Assembly: GCF_900101705.1 (NCBI RefSeq)
Contig: NZ_FNAC01000001.1
Location: 166,162-230,161 of the forward strand
Direction of reading: 5' to 3'
DNA from: Algoriphagus faecimaris
GTDB lineage: Bacteria > Bacteroidota > Bacteroidia > Cytophagales > Cyclobacteriaceae
Length of the DNA stretch: 64,000 bases
Shown here: positions 54,681 through 62,751 of the stretch, piece by piece
Layout of the letters: the number at the start of each line of letters is the position of its first letter
How positions within the stretch are numbered: position 1 is the first letter of the stretch
Translations under genes and position numbers: made by a program
The notes under the pieces: generated by a model
What the model was told of the DNA's origin: nothing
Seen by the model: only the letters and a program-made list of their open reading frames with translations
The model's database searches: none

Positions 54681-54997
54681 GAAGAGCCGCAGTCTTACGA
54701 AATGGAGAACTGGTTGGACTTTTGATAAAAGAAAGTCCAAAACAATATCGATTTGTCTATGACGAAGCTTGGCTTAATGATCCTACCAAGCCCTCGATCA
54801 GTCTTACTCTTCCCAAAGTCCAAAAGGAATTTGTTTCGGATCATTTATTTCCATTCTTCTTCAATATGCTCTCAGAAGGTGTAAACCTGAAACTCCAGGC
54901 CAGAAGGCTACAGATTGATGAAAACGATTTTTTCTCCCTGTTACTCCAAACTTCCACCACGGACACCATCGGGGCTGTTACTCTAAAAGAACTCTGA
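54677..54997 (+). CDS. hipS: HipS: separate HipA N-terminal subdomain
   Basis: 106 residues matching only the N-terminal subdomain 1 of HipA: AAVLRNGELVGLLIKESPKQYRFVYDEAWLNDPTKPSISLTLPK and LFPFFFNMLSEGVN. In classical HipA this is fused to the kinase; here it is a separate gene, as in the E. coli O127 HipBST system, where HipS acts as the antitoxin. ATGA overlap with hipB; three bases before hipT. Confidence 0.88.
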   Translation: MRRAAVLRNGELVGLLIKESPKQYRFVYDEAWLNDPTKPSISLTLPKVQKEFVSDHLFPFFFNMLSEGVNLKLQARRLQIDENDFFSLLLQTSTTDTIGAVTLKEL

Positions 54998-55000
54998 ACT

Positions 55001-56026
55001 ATGGAATTAAAACTGACCTCTTGCCCGATTACCCTTGCCAAAGGTTTTGACCAATACAGTCCTTTAGGACTACGGCAACTTTTCGGTGGACGCAAGACTT
55101 CCTGTTTTCTTCCATACGAAAGTCACCAGCCAACCAACGAATCCGAAATGGAAGAAATGCTGGAAAACAGAAAACGAATATCTATTTCCGGAGCACAGGA
55201 AAAGCTTTCTGCGATTTGGGAAAAAGGAAACATTCGCTTGACAAAGGAAGGAGAAAAAGGAACCTACATCCTCAAACCGATTCCCCGTGATATGGATCGG
55301 ATCGAAATGGTCCCTGCTAATGAACACTTGACCATGCAGATTGCAAAGCAAGTATATAGATTGAAGACTGCAGAAAATGGTCTGATATTCTACAGTAATG
55401 GAGAACCAGCTTATTTGACCAAGCGATTTGACATTGATTCACAAACCGGCAAAAAGCTCGGCGTAGAAGACTTTGCCACACTTGCAGGCAAAACCAAGGA
55501 AACAGATGGCGAAGAATTCAAGTACAATTCCAGCTACGAAGCGATTGCCGATTTGATCAAAAAGTACGTTGGAGCTTATCCAGTGGCTTTGGAAGAATTC
55601 TACAAACTGGTTGTTTTCAATTTCCTGTTTTCAAACGGAGACGCACATTTGAAGAATTTTAGTTTACTGGAGACTGCCCAAGGCGACTATGTGCTAAGCC
55701 CGGCGTATGATTTGATCAATACGCGGCTTCATGTCAAGGATCCTGAATTGGCGCTGAAAGATGGCATGTTCAAAGATGACTACTACACCCCAAGCTACGA
55801 AGCCAATGGGTTTTTAGCCTATGACGATTTTTGGGAATTTGGTCTGAAAATTGGCCTGATTAAATCCAGGCTTGCAAAGATTTTGTATGAATTCCGAACC
55901 CCAAAATCAGAAGTTGGAGATTTGACCGAAAGGAGCTATCTGGACGAAACCTGCAAGAAACTTTACTTGGACACGTATCAGACCAGACTGAAGGCTTTAA
56001 ATAATTCCTTTTCGAAGTTGATTTGA
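55001..56026 (+). CDS. hipT: HipT-type serine/threonine kinase toxin
   Basis: 341 residues, the HipA kinase without subdomain 1. The Gly-rich loop reads RISISGAQEKL with Ser61 and Ser63, the S-x-S motif that is autophosphorylated in HipT proteins. Catalytic residues are in LFSNGDAHLKNFSLLE and the metal-binding Asp in LSPAYDLINTRL. E. coli HipT phosphorylates tryptophanyl-tRNA synthetase, classical HipA glutamyl-tRNA synthetase; the target here is unknown. The gene is full length with no disruption, the only intact module of this island. Confidence 0.9.
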   Translation: MELKLTSCPITLAKGFDQYSPLGLRQLFGGRKTSCFLPYESHQPTNESEMEEMLENRKRISISGAQEKLSAIWEKGNIRLTKEGEKGTYILKPIPRDMDRIEMVPANEHLTMQIAKQVYRLKTAENGLIFYSNGEPAYLTKRFDIDSQTGKKLGVEDFATLAGKTKETDGEEFKYNSSYEAIADLIKKYVGAYPVALEEFYKLVVFNFLFSNGDAHLKNFSLLETAQGDYVLSPAYDLINTRLHVKDPELALKDGMFKDDYYTPSYEANGFLAYDDFWEFGLKIGLIKSRLAKILYEFRTPKSEVGDLTERSYLDETCKKLYLDTYQTRLKALNNSFSKLI

Positions 56027-56158
56027 GTACTGGAAAAAATTTAAAGTGTAGACTGGCTCTAAGTGTAGAACACAAACCTCTGATTTACAAGACTTCAATT
56101 TAAAACTTCTTTAAGTTTAAAATATTATCATGTAAACATTTTTGTTTATTTTTTTTCA

Positions 56159-56613
56159 ATGAATCCAATCATACAGCAAATCAAAGGTATCCATCCTGGA
56201 CTTTACCTTGAGCGAGAACTCAAAAAAACGCGGCATAGCTAAAGGGCCATTTGCTTTGTCTATTGGTGAATACCCTCACCCTTAGTGCAATTACTCATGG
56301 GAAAAGAGGTATGAATCCTTCTTTAGCCATTAGGATTGAGGAGGCCTTGGGTATGGAGGAAGGTACGCTAATGGTTTTACAAGCATTTCATGACATCAAG
56401 CTTGAGAAAGCAAAAATGCATTCCAAGCAAACCCCAGATTTGAGCAAACTCAGGCCTGCACTTTTCTGGGACACCGACATCACCAAGATTGATTGGATAA
56501 AGAACCAGAGATTTATCATTGAACGGATTGAGGAAAGAGGCAACGAAATAGAAAAGGAAGAAATCAAAAAATTTTATAACCAGAGGCTTTTGACAAAATC
56601 CGATCATCTATGA
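56159..56613 (+). pseudogene. HigA/XRE-type antitoxin, two frameshifts
   Basis: The ATG at 56159 reads MNPIIQQIKGIHPGLYLERELKK and then leaves frame at an A7 tract near 56222-56230. A second frame continues GIAKGPFALSIGEYP to about 56270, and a third goes on with TLSAITHGKRGMNPSLAIRIEEALGMEEGTLMVLQ to a stop at 56613. Together this is a HigA/VapI-type HTH antitoxin with a C-terminal extension. Two shifts mean it is not expressed as one protein. Its partner is the AbiEii-like gene that follows. Confidence 0.8.
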
Positions 56614-56929
56614 CCTCCGGCCTATATTGGAATACCGTAAACGAGATCTTGAAGGAGAGTTTAATCCTGCTGTTATCAAGTCCTCAATTTGCCGAATTCC
56701 GCCTTGTAGGTGGGACATCTTTGAGTTTGCAAATTGGTCATCGACTCTCCGTTGACATTGACTTATTCTCAGATCTTCCATATGGGAAGTTGACTTCGAT
56801 CAAATTGATCAATTTCTAAACCGGAATTCCCCTTACGTTTCCCCTCCTACCAAGGTCCCCATTGGATCAGGCAAATCCTATTTGATAGGACAGGATCCAA
56901 TCAAAAGCATTATGTTCTTAACCGCTTAA
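56610..56929 (+). pseudogene. AbiEii/AbiGii nucleotidyltransferase toxin, frameshifted and truncated
   Basis: The N-terminal part has FRLVGGTSLSLQIGHRLSVDIDLFSDLPYG, the GGT-x-L...D-x-D nucleotidyltransferase motif of type IV toxins. The frame ends at 56819, but a one-base shift near 56785 lets it continue VDFDQIDQFLNRNSPYVSPPTKVPIGSGKSYLIGQDPI to 56929. Full proteins exceed 200 residues; the rest is gone. It overlaps the antitoxin remnant by four bases, as in working pairs. Confidence 0.78.
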
Positions 56930-57168
56930 ATAACTAAACCAGTTTTGTTGCCTAAACTAGGAACAAAATGATCGAAGACTTAATCAAAAACGCACGACTC
57001 TCTTCCAGTGGCAGTACGCTACTCACCTCGCAACAAAAAGCAAAAAAAAAAAAAAAATAGTTCAAGTTAACTGAAGGACTTTGGTTAATGAATTCTACCT
57101 AAACTTTCTTTTACGAGAGAATTTCATTAGTTTAAGAAATGATTGAATTAATTAATCTGAGCAATCTC
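56930..57168 (+). other. Remnant sequence with an A16 homopolymer
   Basis: A 30-codon frame (56968-57060, MIEDLIKNARLSSSGS...) ends in lysine codons formed by sixteen consecutive A at 57042-57057. It looks like a fragment of a lost gene. Nothing else is seen before the membrane protein gene. Confidence 0.35.
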
Positions 57169-57435
57169 ATGAAATCTATAAAATTGGCATCACTTATTTT
57201 TGGGACGATCTTTTTCCTCCCCCTACTTTCTTTTTCCCAAAAGCAACCGGGAATCCCCGGCCCTAGCGAGCCTTTAAATCTATCTGATAAAAGTGATTTA
57301 GTCATCTTCATCATCATTCCTGTGATCATCCTAATTCTCTTTTTAATTTTTAGAAAAAGAATCTTTCGAATCAAGGAAGAGAAAAGGGAGCGGATGCGTA
57401 AGGAAATGGAAGAAAAAAGAAAAAAGACCGATTAA
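57169..57435 (+). CDS. Small exported or membrane protein, unknown
   Basis: Start at ATG 57169 (MKSIKLASLIFGTIFFLPLLSFSQ), a Sec signal peptide, giving 88 residues; another ATG at 57139 is possible. After KQPGIPGPSEPLNLSDKSD comes one membrane segment VIFIIIPVIILILFLIF and a strongly charged tail (RKRIFRIKEEKRERMRKEMEEKRKKTD) facing the cytoplasm. Family not recognised. Confidence 0.55.
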   Translation: MKSIKLASLIFGTIFFLPLLSFSQKQPGIPGPSEPLNLSDKSDLVIFIIIPVIILILFLIFRKRIFRIKEEKRERMRKEMEEKRKKTD

Positions 57436-57599
57436 TGAAATATTGTAATTTTATACCACTACTTATAGGCTAGAGATCAGTGCACACCTAATTTGAAAAG
57501 TAGTTTTCCATCGGCCCTTTAAATCAAAACAGAGCTTAGTACATTTCCACTTTTTAAGTCAAAATCAGAAGAAATGAAATTTTTCCTGTTCTATCTTTC

Positions 57600-58277
57600 C
57601 TAATTAAAACTTTGACGGTTGAGCAGTTCGGTCAGAAATTCCCTCGTCGCTTTATCGAAAACTCCCAATCTGGTCAATTCGGAGTTAGTAGACTGAAAAT
57701 CGATCAAGGCCTCGTGGGTTTTTGGCCCAAAAAATCCATCTGAAGTACCTGGATCAAAGCCCAATTGCTTTAATGCATCTTGCAGATAAATTACTTCCTG
57801 CCCTGCATCCCCTTGTTTTAGGTTTCGCTGCGAAAACACCACCTCCGAGACGGGTCTTAATCTCCGAAAGCCAAGAAGCATTTCAGCACTATAGGCGGTC
57901 ACAAATACTTGATTACCCTGATTCCCACCTAGGCAATAAATCCGCTTGAGATCAGCCGAAAACCCCATAAAAACCCCTACATGTCCCATCCAAGAATCTC
58001 TACTCACTCTCCAAAAAACGACCACATCTCCGGGTTCGGGATTATGAATGGGTATACCGAAATTCAACCATGATCGCGCAGCCAAACTTCGGGTTCGCTC
58101 CAAACCGGACTTGAGCGCCACCCAATTCATAAATAAACTGCACCATGCCATTTCATCAGATACATATTCGGGGAAACCTGCCTCCTCGGCATATCTCATG
58201 ATTTGGGGATTACTTTGTCCCCCTGGGATCTCTCTGACACCAATCTGATTAATGGCAGTTTGAAGTAAATTTTCCAT
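57600..58277 (-). CDS. CHAP-type peptidase with peptidoglycan-binding domain (TIGR02594-like)
   Basis: Start at ATG 58277 (MENLLQTAINQIGVREIPG), 225 residues. Residues 1-140 match the TIGR02594 cysteine peptidase domain: EMAWCSLFMNWVALKSG (catalytic Cys) and SWMGHVGVFMGF (His). The C-terminal part (LKQGDAGQEVIYLQDALKQLGFDPGTSDGFFGPKTHEALIDFQ) is a PG_binding_1 domain. Likely cuts cell-wall peptides. No signal peptide is seen, so export would need lysis or another route. Confidence 0.82.
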   Translation of the reverse strand: MENLLQTAINQIGVREIPGGQSNPQIMRYAEEAGFPEYVSDEMAWCSLFMNWVALKSGLERTRSLAARSWLNFGIPIHNPEPGDVVVFWRVSRDSWMGHVGVFMGFSADLKRIYCLGGNQGNQVFVTAYSAEMLLGFRRLRPVSEVVFSQRNLKQGDAGQEVIYLQDALKQLGFDPGTSDGFFGPKTHEALIDFQSTNSELTRLGVFDKATREFLTELLNRQSFN

Positions 58278-58437
58278 AATAAAAGAATTTAACACTGTGG
58301 AATAAAACTCCCCTTAAAGTACAACTATTTGATTTAGAACCCTATAAACATCCCAAGTAATTCAAATCAGAAAGTCGCTACTGTGCCCTGAAGCGATTGA
58401 GGCAGGATAAATTCCAGAAAAAATTAAATCTCAGGAA

Positions 58438-59550
58438 TCAGGTAAGTGGGAATGTGAAAAAAAAGGTGCTTCCTTTGCCTTTTTCCGAACGAACGGAAAT
58501 TTCACCTCCATGAGCCTGTACTATTTTTTTACAGGAAGCTAGGCCGATGCCTGTTCCGGGAATCTCGTCATGGCGATGAAGTCTTTGCATAAATTCGAAA
58601 ATCTTCTCCGCATATTCCTGCTCAAAACCCAATCCATTGTCTTGGACGTAGACCGTGACAATCGAGGGACTCCTTTCTGACCAAACTTTAATTTTTGGAT
58701 CCTCATCAGACCGGTATTTTAAGGCATTGGAAAATAGATTTTCAAACAGGCGAAGTAACTGAATTTTATTCCCCATTATTGAAGGAAGCTCCCCCAATTC
58801 GAAAACAGCATTGTTTTCTCTGATCGAATGACTAAGTAATTCCTGCGCCTCCTCACAAATTTCTTTAAGAGCAACTTTCTCCATTTCTGCAGAATCATTG
58901 TCAATTTTAGAATAAGCCAAAAGATCAGAAATCATCAATTTCATTCTGTGAAGATTTTTATTGATAAGGTTAAAATAAGTTGCCTCTTCACTTTCTTCAG
59001 GTATAAATCCCCTTTTATTTAAAATGCCTAATAGTCCGGTAATGGTAGTTAAAGGAGCTTGTAAATCATGTGAGGCCGTATAAGCAAACTGCTCCAAAGC
59101 GGTATTAAATTCCTGAAGGATGTTAGACTTTTCTTCTGCTCTTTTTTTAGCTTGAATCAATTCCATTTCAAAGCGTTTACGCTGGGAAATATCCAAAACT
59201 GAAAAGCGGTAGCGCGCTTCCTTTCTTTTTTCTGACTTCACCAGCTTACCGTTGACCAAAACGGGGATACGCTTTCCCTCTTTTGTAAAAAGTTCCAGGT
59301 TCACCTCTGAAAACGCCTCTTCTACCTCCAATAAGGGCACGAGATGCGTCTCAAGGTAGATTCTTGCAGCTACAGGAAAAATATCCTGAATACTTTTTAC
59401 TCCGATAACTTCAGATTTCTCAAGCGCTAGCCAGTTGAGTAAGGTAGTATTCATCGCGACAATTTGCCTATCCATATTAATAGAAAAATAGCCGAAAGGG
59501 GCATTTTCGTAGAGGTCCAGGTACTCTTCCTTGCTGATTACTCTTTTCAC
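58438..59550 (-). CDS. PAS-domain sensor histidine kinase, partner of RsbQ-like hydrolase
   Basis: The GTG at 59550 lies four bases after the hydrolase stop and gives 370 residues. A PAS domain (about 5-130: YENAPFGYFSINMDRQIVAMNTTLLNWLALEKSEVIG), a coiled coil, the phospho-acceptor helix TASHDLQAPLTTITGLLGILN and an ATPase domain (LFENLFSNALKYRSDEDPKIKV, VQDNGLGFEQEYAEKIFEFMQRLH, GTGIGLASCKKIVQAHGG). No membrane segment. Tight coupling to the hydrolase suggests the PAS domain senses a signal made or bound by it. No response regulator adjacent. Confidence 0.88.
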   Translation of the reverse strand: MKRVISKEEYLDLYENAPFGYFSINMDRQIVAMNTTLLNWLALEKSEVIGVKSIQDIFPVAARIYLETHLVPLLEVEEAFSEVNLELFTKEGKRIPVLVNGKLVKSEKRKEARYRFSVLDISQRKRFEMELIQAKKRAEEKSNILQEFNTALEQFAYTASHDLQAPLTTITGLLGILNKRGFIPEESEEATYFNLINKNLHRMKLMISDLLAYSKIDNDSAEMEKVALKEICEEAQELLSHSIRENNAVFELGELPSIMGNKIQLLRLFENLFSNALKYRSDEDPKIKVWSERSPSIVTVYVQDNGLGFEQEYAEKIFEFMQRLHRHDEIPGTGIGLASCKKIVQAHGGEISVRSEKGKGSTFFFTFPLT

Positions 59551-59554
59551 TTTG

Positions 59555-60355
59555 CTAGGTTTTAAGAAAATTTCTAATGGCCTCAATCACCAAATCAGGA
59601 GCTGTAAGATGGGGGCAATGCCCCGAGCAATCCAACTGAACTAGTTCACTATTTGAGATTTGGCTGTGGACGTAATTTCCAACCTCTTTTGGCGCAATGA
59701 CATCAGGGTGGGTTTGTATAATCAAGGTAGGGGTTTTTAGCTTTTGAAGATCTTGCCTGTTATCCCCTGTAAAGGTCACCTTGGCAAAATGCTTGGCAAT
59801 AGCAGGGTCCATACTGCAGAAACTGGTGTGCAACTCATTTGAATATTCCTCTTTCTCTGGATTACCAACGATGACTGGAGTGATAAAGCTAGACCAACCC
59901 AAATAATTACTTTCTAAAGTCTCTATCAATTCATCGATATCCTGCTGATCAAAGCCCCCAAAATACTCTCCCTCATTGATGTATCGCGGAGATGGTCCGA
60001 TCATTATCAACTTATCAAAAAGGTCCGGTCTTGAAACAGCAGCTAGAGTCGCAATCATACTACTGACCGAATGGGCTACTAAAACAGATCGCTTAAGTGA
60101 TAGGGAATCGCAGATATCGATGAGGTCATCTGCATATCCTTGGAGACTTTTATATTTGGAAAAATCATACTTTCCTACTTGAGACTCCCCGGAGCCCACA
60201 TGATCAAACAAATGAATTTGATAGTCTTCCTCGAATGCCGGTGTCACCAATCGCCACATCTCCTGATTACATCCGTAGCCATGGGCAAATAGCATGGGTT
60301 GGGTACCTTTACCAAAAATGTTAATGTTGTTTTTCTTGAAAACCGGATTATTCAT
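59555..60355 (-). CDS. RsbQ-like alpha/beta hydrolase
   Basis: 266 residues. The catalytic triad falls at Ser96 (AHSVSS), Asp218 (THPDVI) and His246 (SGHCPH), almost the same numbers as in B. subtilis RsbQ (Ser96, Asp219, His247). Other RsbQ-like features are MLFAHGYGCNQEMWRLVTPAF, IHLFDHVGSGES and MIGPSPRYIN. RsbQ is the partner that activates the PAS phosphatase RsbP; the plant receptors KAI2 and D14 belong to the same group. Here the partner gene directly downstream is a PAS histidine kinase. Confidence 0.9.
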   Translation of the reverse strand: MNNPVFKKNNINIFGKGTQPMLFAHGYGCNQEMWRLVTPAFEEDYQIHLFDHVGSGESQVGKYDFSKYKSLQGYADDLIDICDSLSLKRSVLVAHSVSSMIATLAAVSRPDLFDKLIMIGPSPRYINEGEYFGGFDQQDIDELIETLESNYLGWSSFITPVIVGNPEKEEYSNELHTSFCSMDPAIAKHFAKVTFTGDNRQDLQKLKTPTLIIQTHPDVIAPKEVGNYVHSQISNSELVQLDCSGHCPHLTAPDLVIEAIRNFLKT

Positions 60356-60750
60356 CTAAAATTCTTCTTCTTTGATCCTTACGGTAAACGAATCATTTCC
60401 AACTAGGGATAGAGTACTTGTTATTATCTTACTCAAATTTAGGGAAAAGAATAATATGAGAAGTTTTAGGTGCTGTCGGAAGTATGCGCTTTTACTCTCC
60501 ACTTAGAAAGATTATTATTTTGAATACCTGATTTTTTATCCCCAATCAATTTTTCCTTCGATTACTCGCTAGGACCATACTATTAGATATAGGTTAGTGA
60601 AGTAGATCTCATTTCTGAAATATTGGCAAATACACGAGTTTAACTATCATCGCTTTTATTTTTATCAATTAAAAAAGTGAAGATTTTAAACAAACCTTTT
60701 GACCATTAAAATCGATTATAGAACTTAGTAGTCCTGATTTTTCATTTGTC
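60356..60750. other. AT-rich intergenic stretch
   Basis: No gene, tRNA or clear terminator is visible in this part. It separates the minus-strand hydrolase gene from the plus-strand lipoprotein gene and so should contain both promoters. It leads into copy 3 of the dispersed repeat. Confidence 0.4.
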
Positions 60751-60867
60751 TATAATTGAATTTTAAAGGTCATAACTTGCCCCGAGTATCGGGATGGAAT
60801 CTCGCATGGTTGCCCCGATAGATCGGGGCATACTAGTGTGTGAAGGCCATGTCATGCTCGATTTCAT
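60751..60867 (+). repeat. Dispersed structured repeat, copy 3
   Basis: The longest of the three copies. It has two GC hairpins, CCCCGAGTATCGGG and CCCCGATAGATCGGGG, where copies 1 and 2 have one each; the GATAGTC...CC stretch of the other copies is replaced by the second hairpin. It ends 14 bases before the start codon of a beta-propeller lipoprotein gene. Confidence 0.8.
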
Positions 60868-60881
60868 TAAAAAATATAATT

Positions 60882-62096
60882 ATGCTCATTCGATTTAGTA
60901 CCATTTTAATGGTGGTTTTCAGCTTTATTTCTTGTTCGAGTCCCTCTGATTCCACCGTAGAAAATGAATTCCCTTCCTTTCAACTCAATGAATCCATTGT
61001 TCAAAAGCCTGAGGAAGTTTTAAAAGACGTGGAATTCATCCCCTTAAAATTCCCTGAAGGTACTCCCGTTCAGTTTTTCGGCTTTGATCCCCATATTTCT
61101 TTTGCTGAGGACAAAATTTTTCTCAATACCGATCCTTACATGAAACCCACTATTCATGCATTTGATTACCAAGGGAATCATCTTGAAACTATCGCACGTC
61201 AAGGAGGAGGACCCAATGAGTATGGGAGTATCAGCAAAATGGGCGTCACAAAAGAAGGTCAATTGGCGATGGTATCACAAAATGCCCTTTTGGAGTTTGA
61301 CGAAAAGATGGACATCAAAAATCGGCTAAGCCTCACTTCAGACGGAAGCTACTACGCCCCGATAAGTCTGCACCCTTGGGATGAAAATCATTGGTTTTTC
61401 GCCTTGAGAGGGCCTGCCCCTGATGAAGAGGGATACTTCCAAACCTTCGCTCTATTCAACAAGGATTCTCTTAGTTATGAATTCCTCCCTTTAAAAACTT
61501 TTCCCGCATCAGGAAGCGGAGAATCTGGAGCCATTGCACCCTATAAATCCGGGTATTTGCTGAATTTTGGGTTATCTGACACCATTTTCTATTACTCCGA
61601 AGGGAAAATTAGGCCCCTGGCAAGCATCAATTCGGGAGATCGAAGCTTGCCTATGGAAAAGCGGATACAAACTGAGGACAAAATGGATGAAGAGCTAGAG
61701 CAGATGATCGCCACACAGCCCTATGATGTCAACATGGGGAGCATTGCGGTGGCTGGAGAGACCATTGGAACTCACGTTTTCGGTATTAAACCCATGCCAT
61801 TGGACTTGGCCGCCATACAGGAAATGGATGAAGCTCCTGACGATTTCCCAATGTATGAAGTCTACATTAATCCAGAAAAGCGCGCTATAAAAGCAAGTAA
61901 GATTGTCCCGGGTTTGTCTGGTTTCGCATTTTCTGATGGAGAGTATTTCTATCGCTTACTATACACAGAAGTTTGGAATCGACTGCTGGAGAACAAACAA
62001 TTGGGTGAGAAGCATACGCAATCTCTTCAAGCCGCTTCAAATGAATTATTTGATGAAGAAGACCCTATTATTATCCGTTATAAAATACAATGGTAA
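60882..62096 (+). CDS. BF3164-like 6-bladed beta-propeller lipoprotein
   Basis: Start at ATG 60882 (MLIRFSTILMVVFSFISC), a lipoprotein signal with Cys18, giving 404 residues; an upstream ATG (60840) lies inside the dispersed repeat. The family motif IARQGGGPNEYGSISKMGVTKEGQLAMV sits near residue 105, followed by propeller strands (LLEFDEKMDIKNRLSL, YLLNFGLSDTIFYYSEGKI). Third member of this family in the window. A strong terminator follows. Confidence 0.8.
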   Translation: MLIRFSTILMVVFSFISCSSPSDSTVENEFPSFQLNESIVQKPEEVLKDVEFIPLKFPEGTPVQFFGFDPHISFAEDKIFLNTDPYMKPTIHAFDYQGNHLETIARQGGGPNEYGSISKMGVTKEGQLAMVSQNALLEFDEKMDIKNRLSLTSDGSYYAPISLHPWDENHWFFALRGPAPDEEGYFQTFALFNKDSLSYEFLPLKTFPASGSGESGAIAPYKSGYLLNFGLSDTIFYYSEGKIRPLASINSGDRSLPMEKRIQTEDKMDEELEQMIATQPYDVNMGSIAVAGETIGTHVFGIKPMPLDLAAIQEMDEAPDDFPMYEVYINPEKRAIKASKIVPGLSGFAFSDGEYFYRLLYTEVWNRLLENKQLGEKHTQSLQAASNELFDEEDPIIIRYKIQW

Positions 62097-62115
62097 TCGC
62101 ACCTGATTGAATTCA

Positions 62116-62151
62116 AATAGGCGGGTGGAAATCACATTTTACCCGCCTATT
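62116..62151 (+). terminator. Intrinsic terminator after the propeller lipoprotein
   Basis: AATAGGCGGGT and ACCCGCCTATT form an 11-bp stem with a 14-base loop, then ATTTTTA. It lies about 20 bases behind the stop codon. Confidence 0.88.
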
Positions 62152-62239
62152 ATTTTTAGGTTCTCTGCAAACCTTTGTATTTATGATTTTCGTTTGGATT
62201 TATTTGACTACTTTTTAAGTCTCCTATCCTTCTAGTATC

Positions 62240-62719
62240 ATGAATAAAACTGCAATTCCTCTTCTCATTTTGCTTCTATTCTTTTATTTACCTGAGGCTA
62301 AAGCCCAAAAACCTACCGGTTTCTTTCCGGTAAGCAAAGTAGTGGATGGGGATACCTTTTGGGTTCTTAAACCTGAGGGAAAAGAAGAAAAAATCCGCTT
62401 GATCGGGGTAGATACCCCTGAGGTAAGAAATACAGGTAGAACCCGAGTTGAATATTTTGGAAAGGAAAGTTCGGATTTTGCCAAGAAAGTACTGACAGGG
62501 CGAAAAGTACGATTGGAATACGATGTACAGCGCAAAGATCGGTATCAGCGTACACTAGCTTATGTTTACTTGGAGAATGGGACTTTTTTCAATGCACTAC
62601 TAGTCAAGGAAGGCTATGCCACTGTAGCCACCTTCCCACCAAATGTAAAATACGAAAGCCTTTTTGTCCGGCTTCAGAAAGAGGCTCGAGAAAAAAGGAA
62701 GGGGCTTTGGGGGAAGTAG
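62240..62719 (+). CDS. Thermonuclease-family (SNase-like) exported nuclease
   Basis: 159 residues with signal peptide MNKTAIPLLILLLFFYLPEAKAQ. The SNase OB-fold motifs are KVVDGDTFWVL, KIRLIGVDTPEVR (Asp and Arg of the calcium site and catalysis), RVEYFGKESSDFAK, DVQRKDRYQRTLAYVYLENG and LLVKEGYATVAT. Secreted or periplasmic nuclease, possibly for nutrient scavenging or DNA release. Confidence 0.92.
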   Translation: MNKTAIPLLILLLFFYLPEAKAQKPTGFFPVSKVVDGDTFWVLKPEGKEEKIRLIGVDTPEVRNTGRTRVEYFGKESSDFAKKVLTGRKVRLEYDVQRKDRYQRTLAYVYLENGTFFNALLVKEGYATVATFPPNVKYESLFVRLQKEAREKRKGLWGK

Positions 62720-62751
62720 GCATTTCCAATTTATCCCCACCTTTTTTTATC

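Noticed and set aside
56968..57060. 30-codon frame ending in polylysine
   Set aside because: The tail is made by an A16 homopolymer and the rest has no recognisable family; treated as a remnant.
53708..57500. Second copy of the tRNA-Ser 3' end as an att site
   Set aside because: No repeat of GGTTCGAATCCCTCC was noticed in the window downstream, so the far boundary of the island is not defined.
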